Assembly: GCA_030710605.1 (NCBI GenBank)
Contig: CP092874.1
Span: 43,148,965-43,212,964 of the forward strand
Source: Cordylochernes scorpioides
Taxonomy: Eukaryota; Arthropoda; Arachnida; Pseudoscorpiones; Chernetidae
DNA length: 64,000 nt
Reading direction: 5' to 3'
The notes beneath the pieces were generated by a model, which had not been told where the DNA came from, did not search any database, and was given only the letters and a program-made list of their open reading frames with translations. Positions within the stretch are counted from its first letter, which is position 1. Each line of letters begins with the position of its first letter. This document shows, one piece after another, positions 23,395-33,660 of the stretch. The position numbers and the translations under genes are program-made.

Positions 23395-24604
23395 GGGAAA
23401 ACCCACTAGCTCCTTATTATAAGATCAATGAGGAATTAAGTTTGGAGTTTGATTGTTTTCAATGGCGTGAAAGAGTGATAATTCCCCAAAAATTAAGATC
23501 TTTAATTTTAAATGACTTGCATGAAATACACATGGGGATTGTTAAAAATGAAGATGATTGCCAGACGGTATTTTCTGGTGGCCAGGCATAGACAGTAACA
23601 TCAAATAGTTAACTAGAGAATGTAGAGTATGCCAAGAATCGGCAAGCATGCCCCCGGCTACCATCTCGGAATGGACTTGGCCCGAAAAACCGTGGCATCG
23701 ACTTCATCTTGATCTAGCAGGTCCGTTCATGGGAAGAATATTTTTGGTTCTCGTGGACGCATACTCAAAGTGGATAGAAATTTTTATCATCAAAGATATT
23801 ACCAGAAAAACGATTATAAGTCATCTTAGAGAAATTCTCGCCAGAATTGGATTGCCCTAATATTTTGTTACAGATAACGAAAGACAGTTTGTCTCCGGTG
23901 AATTAGAGCAATTTACCAAAATTGAATGGTATGTGAGAGAGTTTAAAAACCTTTTGAGAAAGAATAATGGGAAGGATGATTTAGAGACGAATCTACAAAG
24001 TTTCCTATTTGCTCATAGAGCATTCCCCAAAACTGTAATAAAGGAATTTCCCGGCGGAACTGCTAATGAAGAGAAGTTTAAGATCAAGATTCTCGAATTT
24101 AATACTAAGATGAGAAATCCGCGAGAGGTATTTCATGAGACCGTAAGAAGGCAGGAGCAGTTTACTACAGGTTGCGAGGTTTATTTCCGCAACTATGCAA
24201 CTGGACCTAAACGGTAGAAAGGTACCATTTTGGAATTATTGAGCTACCTTTACTACCTTATAAGTTGCGAGGGCGTCGTGTATAAGAGGCATATCAATCA
24301 ATTGCAACCTGTGAGAAAGAAACAAGTGGAGACAAGAAATTTGATACTTCCTCGAACATCAGGAGAGAAGCCTGTAGGTGGAAGTCAGAAATCAAGTGAA
24401 GAGGATGTTCCAGAGGTTTCATCAGGAAACAAGGAGGAGCCTGCTTCTGTGCACGTACCCTCTTGCACTCTTATAGCAGGGCCTGTTGCTGTGCACGTGC
24501 CCTCTTGCACTCCTAAACCGGAGGCTGCCGCTGTGCAAGTGCCCGTCCGCAGTCCTAGACCTCAGAGAGCCAGGAAACCCCTAGACCGACTGGAGTATTA
24601 TTAA
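23370..24604 (+). pseudogene. pol: Gypsy integrase and tail of old element
   Basis: The zinc-binding region is degraded (LNDLHEIHMGIVK, then a frame change). The core keeps WHRLHLDLAGPFMGRIFLVL, DAYSKWIEI and VTDNERQF, giving two of the three catalytic acids. The segment with the catalytic Glu appears deleted near 23910-23940. The C-terminal part reads FLFAHRAFPKT and later a Pro/Val-rich tail with the phrase VHVPSCT twice and a related third repeat, ending ARKPLDRLEYY. The purine tract follows the stop at once. Confidence 0.87.
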
Positions 24605-24613
24605 GGGGAGAGA

Positions 24614-24751
24614 TGTGTTGTGTATGTAAATAGATGAAGATTATTTGCATTCTTTAAAGCCTCATTATGTAAGAATATATGTGTATATAAAAATTGGACA
24701 TTTTTTGTTGGCCAAACGAAAAGAATCTGAGGCTCTTTATTGGACACGACA
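24614..24751 (+). repeat. 3' LTR of old Gypsy element
   Basis: It begins TGTGTTGTGTATG and ends GACACGACA. It is the diverged partner of 20405-20543. Confidence 0.75.
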
Positions 24752-25335
24752 AAAAACAACAACGGCATTCCAGAGTAAAATAAATCATCAGAGATAGATA
24801 AATATTTTTCAAATGAATTAAAACAAATATAATCGATACTGAGAGAGAGTTTAATTAAAAAAAAAATAGAAAATTAATATTTTCGAAATATAAATAGCTG
24901 AGAGGATTCCAGCAAACCGCATCTAAAATATCAGATTTTTTTTTTTTTGCTACATGTTTTAATTTGCATATACCTATTTTACATATCTCAGATTGTATTT
25001 AAAAATCGTTAACCATTTCTTCTAACTTTTGGCGAAATGGTGTTTCATTAATTTATCATTTGATATTATTAGGGTTCTTTCCTGGTATCCAAAAAGTAAA
25101 ATTACGTGTCGTTCAGTTATATTTTTCAATTTATCAAACAATTTGACCGCTGAATCGCTGATTCTGGTAGGGCGCCATCTAGCGAATAAATTTGTAACTA
25201 AAATCAATTCGAATTTTTCATTATTTGCCATAAAAAATCCCATTGCATCCTGAACACAATGGTGTTTACCGCATTGCTCTAGCGCAAATATTCGCGGAGT
25301 TATTAATTTTTAAATTTGTGCGGGACTTTTGGATC

Positions 25336-25435
25336 NNNNNNNNNNNNNNNNNNNNNNNNNNNNNNNNNNNNNNNNNNNNNNNNNNNNNNNNNNNNNNNNN
25401 NNNNNNNNNNNNNNNNNNNNNNNNNNNNNNNNNNN
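25336..25435. other. Assembly gap, 100 N
   Basis: Exactly 100 undetermined bases interrupt the right inverted arm of the Tc1/mariner element. A round 100 usually means unknown length. The bases just outside fit the two sides of the same terminal repeat, so little unique sequence need be missing. Confidence 0.95.
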
Positions 25436-25499
25436 ACCCTGTACAAGAGAAAATAAATTAGTCAAATACTCGAACTATGAAAACTACATAGGAGACTAG

Positions 25500-25992
25500 G
25501 AATGTTTTGCAATATGACTTTATTATTTACAATCTTTCAAAATATTTTCCACCACAATCAATACACTACTCCATTCTTCGAAACTAGTCATCAAACCAAC
25601 TTTTCCACGTTTCCTCAGGGAGCTGTGCGCCCTGGTCATCCCATGCCCTCAAAAGGTCTTCATCGCAGAAAATATTTTACCTTTTAGTCTGTTCTTTACG
25701 TGAGGAAAGAGGTTAAAGTCGCAAGATGCAAGGTCTTGACTGTAGGGAGGATGCTCCAACAATTTAATCCAGTACATGCCAAATAATCGGCGCAGAACTT
25801 CGAACAATGAGCGAGAGCATTGTCATGGTGGAAAATCTATGTGTCAGTCCTTGAGTTTGGAGGTATCCTTTTGATACCTTGAACAACTTAGGGGAAAGCA
25901 TTCTTCAGTGTACCACTTGGCAGGACTGGCTTTTGATATTCCAGTACCGCGCGACTTACAACTCTGGCAGTAAAAAAAGACGGCTAACATAT
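25500..25992 (-). pseudogene. Mariner transposase relic, C-terminal part
   Basis: The minus strand reads, with frame breaks, a mariner transposase end: SRGTGISKASPAK, then SLFEVLRRLFGMYWIKLLEHPP, YSQDLASCDFNLFPHVKNRL and EETWKSWFDD. HPPYSQDLASCDFNLF matches the mariner SPDLAPCDFFLF block that contains the last catalytic Asp. Its upstream part is at 31554-31730, separated by the Gypsy insertion. Terminal inverted repeats were not found. Confidence 0.87.
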
Positions 25993-26365
25993 TGTCATAA
26001 CCAAAAATGTACATAGCTTGTAACTGTAAATAATACATCGGCAGCTTGGCGAATGTTATGTACCTAAGCCCCGATAGGTGGCGCGCGCTGTCAGCTCGGC
26101 AAGTGTTATGTACCTAAGCTCCGATAAATGGCGGGCGCGCTAGGCGGCAAGTTTGTAAACAATTGTCGCCATCTTGAGGGGTGTAGCCGAACGCCAGCCG
26201 TTTGGGTCTCTGACATTACTTCCATAATTTACCATTATTTTTATCCATTTAACTTAGTTTACCTCTATTTCTTTTTATCCCTCAAACTTATTAACTATTT
26301 AAAATCATCTAATAAATTATTATTTTATTCTACCCAAACGACTCGTCACCTTCATTACTGTGACA
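25993..26365 (+). repeat. 5' LTR of young Gypsy element
   Basis: This 373 bp repeat contains two copies of the phrase GTTATGTACCTAAGC, each followed by a CCGATA and GGCG block, so the LTR has a small internal tandem duplication. It is followed by TCTGGTGGAGACAAGC, the candidate primer-binding and leader region. Confidence 0.93.
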
Positions 26366-27636
26366 TCTGGTGGAGACAAGCTGGATCATCCCTTCACTGC
26401 CCAAGCTACAAGAAGAAGTCGTAGAATCCAAGGATTAAACCCATTGGAATATTCTAAGATGCAACACGAAGGAAGAGAGACCCCACAGGGTGAGTACCAC
26501 TTCAAACATATTAGAAACCCTTCTATATTTTCGGGGGACCGGGCCAAAGCTCGGAGAAATGGTTGAAAGAGTACCATCGTGTATCTAGGTTCAACTGCTG
26601 GGACAGTTCCATGTGCCTGGCGAATGTTTACTTCTTCCTCTCAGGAACGGCCAAAGTCTGGTTCGAGAATGTAGAGGAACAAATAACCTCATGGGAACTT
26701 TTTGAGACAATGTTGTCTCAGGCCTTTGGACATCACGCCAGCGAAAAAGACCAGGTTTTAGAAAAACTAAAAGCCAGGGCCCAAGGAAAGGGAGAGTCTA
26801 GTGAGGCGTATATTCAAGACGTCCTCTATTTATGTCGGCAAATTAACCCCAACATGAATGAAAACGAGAAAGTTGCTCATTTAGTCAAGGGGGTCTCTGA
26901 GGAAATTTACAGGGCAATTGTCACCTTTGAAATTGCCACCACCGAGGAGTTTATAAGGTGGTGTCGAAAAATCGAACTATCTCAAAAGAAGCGTGTGAAC
27001 ACGCGGATAGTTTTGATAGACTGCCGAATGCTGCCGCCATCAACCCAGCAGAATCGGAATCTATGGAGGACCTCATTAGACGTACCGTCCGAGAAGAAAT
27101 CTACCATGCATTGAATCCCGAGCCAGCCACTCTCAAACCATCTTCCCTGGATCTAATTATCCGAGAGGAAGTTGAAAGGAACCTGTCTGCAATTTCGCAG
27201 CCCGTTCAAAGGTCAATGCCACGACAACAGTACTCTAACCGACCCCAAATATTCAAACAGACGCCACGACAGCAGTTCCCTGAACCAAAGACCACCGGTA
27301 CCCAACCTGACATCACCACAGAGAAGAACTGATGAATGGAGGACACACGAAAACGTTCCAATATGTTTCCATTGCGGTCGCCCGGGACATGTAGCCCGAT
27401 ATTGCTGGGACAGAAGGCGTGTTTTCGAGGAAGCCAGGGTAAGAAGGCCGACCTACTCTAATAATTACAATACCTGGTTCAATCAAAATGCCGAAGAAGT
27501 TGAGTTTGTAGATCGCCGCTTTCGAAACCCGTCGCCCTATCCTGGCCGTGGAAGATCCCCCTCAAGACGAAACGCAACGCCGTCGCCCTCTCGCCGATCC
27601 AGTCAATCTCCTCGCCGCCTAAGCCAGGGAAACTAA
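26366..27636 (+). pseudogene. gag: Gag of young Gypsy element (frameshifted)
   Basis: An N-terminal leader (RRSRRIQGLNPLEY) passes into capsid sequence FFLSGTAKVWFENVEEQITS, FETMLSQAFG, SSEAYIQDVLYLCRQINPNM and KVAHLVKGVSEEI. A linker MEDLIRRTVREEIYHALNPE follows, then the nucleocapsid with one zinc knuckle CFHCGRPGHVARYC and an Arg/Ser-rich tail. Three frame changes are needed, near 26540-26565, 26985 and 27290-27330, mostly by G or A runs. Gag would assemble the particle. The stop at 27634 is preceded by a slippery heptamer. Confidence 0.9.
27627..27633 (+). promoter_or_regulatory. -1 ribosomal frameshift heptamer G GGA AAC
   Basis: In the gag frame the end reads caG GGA AAC TAA, a canonical X XXY YYZ heptamer touching the stop. 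Shifting back one base gives CTA AGA AGA..., which stays open through 25 codons to the first pol ATG at 27708 and on into protease. GGAGG about 20 bases downstream could pair with CCTCC near 27690 as a stimulatory stem. Family knowledge: G GGA AAC works in known retroviral gag-pro junctions. Function here is inferred. Confidence 0.85.
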
Positions 27637-30600
27637 GAAGAGCGACCGAGACTGGAGGTAAGGCCGCTGACGATAGTAGAAATCCTCCCCCTATTATAAC
27701 TGCGAACATGAAACGGAACTACGTTGTTATCACCATAAATGGACAGAATGTTGAGGCCTTAGTCGATTCTGGAGCCGATTATTCCGTAATCTCGGAAAGT
27801 TTTCGCCGATATTTGAAAATTCCGTTCTTTGCAGAAAAAGGGCCTGTACTGAGAGTCGCCAATAGGAAACACATCGAAACTCTGGGACGATGCAACTTAA
27901 AAGTGTCAATTGAAGAACTTGAGATTTATTTTACTTTTGTTGTCTTCTCTGAATGTAGCCATCACATAATACTTGGTCTTGATTTCTTTCGAGCCACAAG
28001 TGCAGTGATTGATTGCGGAAGAGGTGAAATACATTTGAAGGAAAGTGTGAGCGACGGCCTAGAAGAAGATCTGCCTACACATGCGTTAGAAGACTGTTTT
28101 GTTCCAGCTCGCTCAATTAAGAAAATCACGGTTATTAACGAAGATATTCGAGGTGGAAAAGATCTAATGATAGAAGGAAGCAAAGATCTCATCTTAAAAA
28201 AAGAATTGGTCATACCATCATCCATAATTAACTTCCATCACGGCAGAGGGGAGATATGGGTAACTAATGGGACTTCTCAGAATCAAATAATCCCAGCTGG
28301 TATGCTTGTAGGATACTTGAGGAAAATTGGAAGTAGCGGAATCTACAGTGTTGACACAGCTGAAGACGATAAAACTCAATCAAACATTAAGAATGAAGAT
28401 AGACGCCAACAAATCTTATCTCTGGTAGACGAGAGATTAAACGGAGAACAAAAGTCAATGATTGCAGAATGTTTAGAAAAGTACTCAGAGGTTTTTGATT
28501 TTGATAGAAAATCATTCAGTACAACCTCCAATGTGAAACATAAAATCGACACTTCAGACAGCCGTCCTATTAAACAACGACCATACCGGGTGTCTCCTGT
28601 CGAAAGACGAGCTATACAAAGTGAAGTCGATAAAATGATGAAGATGGGAATTGTACAACCGTCCGAAAGTCCTTGGTCGTCCCCAGTAGTTTTGGTTAAA
28701 AAGAAAGATGGGGTCCTGGAGTTTTTGTGTAGACTACCGAAAGCTTAACAAGGTCACCAAAAAGGATGTGTATCCTTTACCTAGAAATGATGATGTTTTG
28801 GATAGCTTAACAGGAGCTAAATTCTTTTCCAGCATGGATCTACGTACAGGATACTGGCAGATAGAAATCGACGAGGAAGATCGGGAGAAGACAGCTTTCA
28901 TCACCCCTGATGGCTTATATGAGTTCCGGGTGATGCCCTTCGGTTTATGCAACGCACCGGCAACATTCGAAAGAATGATGGACAAGCTACTAGCAGGATT
29001 GAAATGGACAATTTGTCTTTGTTATTTAGACGATATAATTGTTTATGCTACATCCTTTAAAGAACATATTGAACGCCTAGGGAAAGTTCTCAGATGCATC
29101 CAGCAAGCAGGCCTGTGTATTAATCATGAGAAGTGCCGTTTTGGGTCAAGAGAAATCAAAGTGTTAGGACATCTGGTTACAGAAAGCGGCATTCGCCCTG
29201 ATCCCGACAAAATCGAAGCAATTACAAATTTCCCGACTCCAAAAACAACAACTGAAGTAAGAAGCTTCATGGGGTTGTGTTCATATTACAGGCGATTTGT
29301 GAAAGATTTTGCAAATAAAGCAAAGCCGTTGCACGACCTCCTGAGGAATAACGTTAAGTTCTTTTGGTCGAACGAACAAGAACAATCTTTCCAAATATTA
29401 AAATCAGCCCTAACTACCGATCCTGTGCTTGGCCATTTTAAAGAAGATGCTGAGACACTTGTACATACCGACGCGAGTGGATATGGCGTCGGAGCAGTGT
29501 TGACCCAACTGGTAGAAGGAAAAGAAAAGCCTATCGCCTATGCATCAAGAACACTTAACGCCGCAGAAAGAAATTATTCCACGACGGAGAAGGAATGCCT
29601 AGCTGTAGTTTGGGCCATTTACAAGTTCAGGCCATATTTGTTTGGAAAACACTTCACCGTCGTCTCCGACCACCATTCCCTGTGTTGGCTAGCTAATGTA
29701 AAGGATCCATCGGGAAGGCTAGCCAGATGGGCCTTGCGACTTCAAGAGTTCGACATATCTATTGTGTATAAGAATGGTAAAAGACACCAAGATGCGGATT
29801 GCCTCTCAAGAAGTCCTCTCCCCAAATCCAACGAAGATAACATACCAGAATTGTCTTCAATTACCGACATAAGAAAAGAGCAAAGAAGCGATGTCCAGAC
29901 CAAAAAAATAATTCAGGAAATTGATTCCAAAAGTGAAAGTGGATACAAAATAATCGACGTCATCCTCTACCGCAAAAACTACGATCCCATGGGCAAACCT
30001 TTGCTCTTAGTAGTGCCCAAACAAATGAGGGTTGACATTTTGAGGGAAGCCCACGATGCACCAATGGCGGGACACCTGGGATTTGCCAAAACATACGACC
30101 GCGTTAGAAGAAAGTATTTCTGGCCCGGCTTGCATAGATCTGTGCGAAAATATGTGGCACATTGTCGAGAATGTCAACGGCGAAAAGGTTCTACCGAACG
30201 TCCACCAGGGCAACTTGTGCCAATTCCGCCGGTATCCCGACCTTTTGAGAAAATAGGGATAGATTTGTTAGGAAGATTCCCTACCTCGAACGATGGTAAT
30301 AAATGGACCGTGGTCGCGACAGACTATCTAACAAGGTATGCTATGACCAAAGCCATACCAAATGGAAGTTCGGAAGAAGTTGGAAAATTTATAGTAGAAG
30401 ACGTGATCTTCAAACATGGAGCCCCCAGAGAATTGATTTCAGACCGAGGTCGAACGTTTATATCCCACACAATACGGGATATTAACAACCTCTGTGGAAC
30501 CGCACATCGCTTTACTTCTGCCTACCACCCCCAGACAAATGGCCTGACCGAGAGACTCAACAAGACACTTGGTGACATGCTGTCTATGTATGTTGATGTA

Positions 30601-31113
30601 GACCAAAGAAACTGGGATTCAGTTCTCCCTTACGTAACTTTTGCCTATAACACCGCCAAACAGGAAACCACCGGGTTTAACCCTTTCTATCTTGTACACG
30701 GACGCGATGTCGAGACCCCATTGGACACCATCCTGACGTATAGAGAGGAAGCCAATCTGGAAGACTACGTGGAGAGTTTGGTCACAAATGCCGAGGACGC
30801 ACGCCAGCTGGCCCGTTTGAACATCTTAAAGGCGCAAGAAAAAGACAAATCTCGATACGACAAAAGCCATAGACCTGTCCAGTACCGCACGGAAGACCTT
30901 GTGTGGGTGTACACACCTGTGCGTAAACAAGGACTGTCGGAGAAGCTACTTAAAAGATACTTCGGCCCCTATAAAGTTGTGAGACAACTGTCTGAAGTAA
31001 CTTATGAAGTAGAGGCCTTGGAGAGGAGACCCAGACAACGGAATATCAAAGACATCGTCCACGTCCTGCGGATGAAACCATACAGAAGCCCAGAAGAACA
31101 AACACAGGACTGA
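27633..31113 (+). pseudogene. pol: Pol polyprotein of young Gypsy element (one frameshift)
   Basis: Entered by the -1 shift, the protein begins with a linker and retropepsin (VEALVDSGADYSVIS, later HIILGLDFF). Reverse transcriptase shows SSMDLRTGYWQIEI, MPFGLCNAPATF and CYLDDIIVYA. RNase H shows VHTDASGYGVGAVL and ADCLSR. Integrase has the zinc-binding HLGF...CRECQRRK region, the core GIDLLGRF / SDRGRTF / YHPQTNGLTERLNK and the C-terminal FGPYKVVRQLS module. All catalytic acids I can check are present. A single missing base in a GGGG run near 28710-28715, next to KKKDG, splits it into 27708-28748 and 28708-31113. Otherwise it is full length, about 1160 residues. Confidence 0.95.
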
Positions 31114-31141
31114 TCACATAGTGTAGAATTGTTTTTTTTTT

Positions 31142-31160
31142 AAGCAGCGGGTCGCTGCTT
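31142..31160 (+). other. Small hairpin after pol
   Basis: AAGCAGCG and CGCTGCTT form a perfect 8 bp stem with a GGT loop. It lies directly after a T/A run and before the polypurine tract. Its place in the 3' untranslated part suggests an RNA or DNA structure, but no role is known to me. Confidence 0.6.
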
Positions 31161-31180
31161 ATTTTTGAAAAGGGGAGTAA

Positions 31181-31553
31181 TGTCATAACCAAAAATGTAC
31201 ATAGCTTGTAACTGTAAATAATACATCGGCAGCTTGGCGAATGTTATGTACCTAAGCCCCGATAGGTGGCGCGCGCTGTCAGCTCGGCAAGTGTTATGTA
31301 CCTAAGCTCCGATAGATGGCGGGCGCGCTAGGCGGCAAGTTTGTAAACAATAGTCGCCATCTTGAGGGGTGTAGCCGAACGCCAGCCGTTTGGGTCTCTG
31401 ACATTACTTCCTTAATTTACTATTATTTTTATCCATTTAACTTAGTTTACCTCTATTTCTTTGTATCCCTCAAACTTATTAACTATTTAAAATCATCTAA
31501 TAAATTATTATTTTATTCTACCCAAACGACTCGTCACCTTCATTACTGTGACA
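31181..31553 (+). repeat. 3' LTR of young Gypsy element
   Basis: This is the near-identical partner of 25993-26365, with about six substitutions, such as GATAGATGG here against GATAAATGG. Confidence 0.93.
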
Positions 31554-31735
31554 ATATTAATCTTAATGTATCTGGATTTTCATACAGACACAGGCGTGCT
31601 TTCACCTTCCAAGATTCATACTTTGTTTCGGGCTTTTAATAGGCACATCAAAATAATAAAGCCACGTTTCATCACCTGTTATGATGTCAATTTCAAATTT
31701 TTGCAACTAAGGAAACCTTTGATAACTACAACTAA
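31554..31735 (-). pseudogene. Mariner transposase relic, upstream part
   Basis: The minus strand reads LQKFEIDIITGDETWLYYFDVP, the block with the first catalytic Asp of mariner transposases (GDETW). It continues in a damaged frame toward 31554. Together with 25500-25992 it forms one mariner cut by the Gypsy insertion. The N-terminal DNA-binding part is missing beyond 31735, where satellite sequence resumes. Confidence 0.85.
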
Positions 31736-31739
31736 TAGA

Positions 31740-32290
31740 TAAATTCTAAGTAATAAATAAAAAGGTCAAGACATGCTAAAAAAAAAGGCAAAATATTGGA
31801 ACTAAGGAAAAGGCTAAGAAAATTTTCAGTTCAAAATTAATTGCTAATGAAGGGAATTTACAAGACATACTAAAGATGCAAATTATTGGAACCAAGGAAT
31901 CTATTGAATACAAAAACTACCAGATCTATTTCAAGTATTCAAAATGAAAACACTATAAGAAATAGTAAATATTCAAAATACTGCAAACTAAGGATACAAT
32001 TAAGAATGAAACTACTCGATTGATATGTACTACTATATAAAGAGTCAAACTACTATAAATACTAAAAAGGCGAAATATTCGACCAAATAAATATTTTTAA
32101 AAAACGAAACCTATTGATTAGTGGGAAATACTAAAAAGACAAAATAAAAATATATTAAAGAGGTAAAATACTGAAATTAAGGAAACCAATAAAAGCGAAA
32201 TCTCCTTGTTCAGTCATAATTTTAAAAACGAAAATTATGATACAAATGATGAAAATTTCTTGAAGAAATTACTAAAAACGAAAGCTAATA
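31740..32290 (+). repeat. Degenerate satellite, middle block
   Basis: The array seen at 15120-15842 continues with phrases such as TACTAAAAAGGCGAAATA, GGAACTAAGG and ACTACC/TAGATC. Spacing is irregular from decay. Confidence 0.7.
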
Positions 32291-32329
32291 GATCACTTTG
32301 AAGTAGTAAGAGAAATTGAACTATAAAAA

Positions 32330-32740
32330 TATTGTAACATGGATGACAAGGTCAAGATACTAGAGTAAAGTTGGGAAAGAGGGGTGGACTCCAGCTGCTC
32401 CCGCTGCCATGTGGCAGGCACCAAACACAGCATTCCTGTGTGGGGGGGGGGGGGGGGGAACAGAGTCTGGTGACATCTGCGGCGAAGACGAGGACAAGAC
32501 GTGGCGACTTGCCTCCGGGCGTGTGGATGATCCTGTACGGCGGTGCCAGGAGAGCCTGACATCGGAGCGGCCTACAGGACTTGTATAGTGTGGAGCGGAA
32601 GGTTTCACAAGAGTGACATCCACGGCGCCAAGGATTCTTCTGACGGGGAGGTTCGAACTCACGTGCGTATCTTTGTGGCATCCTGATTATACAAAGAACA
32701 CGAGCAGGGTCCTGGGTAAGACATAACAATACTAATAAAT
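32330..32740. repeat. GC-rich repeat insertion with G17 tract
   Basis: A GC-rich block interrupts the AT-rich satellite. It holds 17 consecutive G at 32442-32458 and the phrase GTTTCACAAGAGTGACATCC at about 32604-32625, shared inverted with family A near 50000. It also has GAGGTTCGAACTCACGTGCG at about 32649, which looks like a pol III B box. A non-autonomous retroposon is likely. No protein is encoded: the minus-strand frames are unlike known proteins. Confidence 0.55.
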
Positions 32741-32795
32741 ATAAGCTATTTTTGATGCTTATGATTCTTTTTTTAATTAAAGCACCCTTCTACTG

Positions 32796-32950
32796 GCCTT
32801 ACTGCGATGATAAAATGATGGGATACATAATAAAAGCCAGGCCCTCTCATTGTTTTATCATTGCAGTAAGGGCAGTATAATATTGTTTTAATTCAAAAAA
32901 AATCATACGCGTCGAAAATAGTTTACATTTCTTATAACAGATGGCGCGCT
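32796..32950. repeat. Diverged hairpin repeat copy
   Basis: CTACTGGCCTTACTGCGATG and, inverted, CATTGCAGTAAGGGCAGTA form imperfect arms about 30 bp apart. ATAACAGATGGCGCG and TACATC follow. The same layout, with perfect arms, is at 53206-53400 and 56817-57000, so this is an older copy of that family. Confidence 0.7.
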
Positions 32951-32984
32951 AATACATCATATGAAATATATGGATGCAAATATT

Positions 32985-33660
32985 GGACCTCAGACTACTA
33001 TATCAGTGAATAGTACTCTGAAGGCAAACTACAAGGAAATACTAAAAATGTTTAAGGAAACTACTATTAATAAAAATTATTAGTTCATTGAGAAGTACTA
33101 AGAATTCAAAATACTAAAGATGAAAAATACTATAACTATGGAAAATACTCAGAACGAAAACTATTAATTTAATAGGAATTACTGAATATATTAAATTACA
33201 AGAAATACCAAAAGGCAAAATATTACAACTAAGGAAACAGCTAAGAATAAAAACTACTAGATCATTGTAAAGTACTAAGTAAACAAACTACATGCTAATG
33301 GTGAAAAATTGATAATAATAAAACTTATATTATCTACCGAATCAATGTGCATTACCTGAAGGATAACTAAAAAAGTTATAAAGATACAAAATACTAGAAC
33401 TAAGGAAACTACTGAAAAGGAAATCTACTAGACCAATGTGAAGTACTATGATAGTGAACTAAAAATGACAGTTAATGCAGAATATTAGAATTATGTAAAC
33501 TACTAAGAACATAAATTTTATTTGATTGGCTTGAAATACTAAGAAATCAAACTACAAGAAATACTAAATATGCAAAATACTGGAACTAAGGAAACTACTA
33601 AGAATGAAATTTTCTTACCAGTGAGAAGTATTAAGATATGAAACTGCAATCTCTTCATAT
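32985..33660 (+). repeat. Degenerate satellite, right block
   Basis: This is the clearest part of the satellite. CTACAAGAAATACTAAA, GCAAAATACTGGAACTAAGG and AAACTACTAAGAATGAAA recur about every 93 bp. The best unit is at about 33535-33630. Confidence 0.8.

Larger units (their letters stand above)
20405..24751 (+). mobile_element. Old Gypsy LTR retrotransposon
   Basis: Short LTRs of about 139 bp (20405-20543 and 24614-24751) start TGT and share AAATAGATGAA, AAAGCCTCATTA and AAATTGGACATTT, but differ at many sites. Directly after the 5' LTR comes TGGCGACGAGGATGC, a primer-binding site of the TGGCGAC type. A purine tract, TTAAGGGGAGAGA, precedes the 3' LTR. Gag, protease, reverse transcriptase, RNase H and integrase remain in order but are broken by stops and a deletion. 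Strong LTR divergence makes it much older than the elements at 25993 and 40305. Confidence 0.9.
15843..25441 (-). mobile_element. Tc1/mariner-type element with nested insertions
   Basis: The ends are CAGGGTGATCCAAAAGTCCC on the left and, across a 100-N gap, GTGCGGGACTTTTGGATC...ACCCTG on the right. Long inverted arms (about 15843-16250 and 24945-25441) include both ends. TA lies outside each end. Removing the element and one TA rejoins the satellite phrase AAACTACAAGA, which supports the boundaries. The interior holds a minus-strand transposase relic, a Jockey-like LINE fragment and an old Gypsy element. That the transposase at 16860-18207 belongs to these ends is likely but inferred. Confidence 0.8.
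25993..31553 (+). mobile_element. Young, nearly complete Gypsy LTR retrotransposon
   Basis: LTRs of 373 bp (25993-26365 and 31181-31553) start TGTCATAACC and end CTGTGACA. They differ at about six sites. ATAT on each side is the 4 bp target duplication. Gag and Pol are in the order expected for Ty3/Gypsy: protease, reverse transcriptase, RNase H, integrase. A purine tract, GAAAAGGGGAGTAA, precedes the 3' LTR. There is no env. It sits inside a mariner relic. Gag and Pol frames are disturbed by about four single-base shifts, which may be mutations or uncorrected sequencing errors. Confidence 0.96.

Noticed and set aside
25022-25243. 73-residue frame starting MGFFMANNEKFE, echoed at 15940-16165
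   Set aside because: It lies in the inverted arms of the Tc1/mariner element. The left copy is frameshifted, and no domain is visible. It is likely non-coding terminal sequence.
25243-25461. Open frame across the N gap
   Set aside because: Half of it is undetermined bases, and the rest is terminal-repeat sequence.
30056-30485. Additional plus-strand frames inside integrase
   Set aside because: They overlap the well-supported Pol frame and lack domains.
32352-32729. 125-residue Cys/Arg-rich minus-strand frame
   Set aside because: It includes a proline run from the G17 tract and no known domain. The region is a GC-rich repeat insertion.
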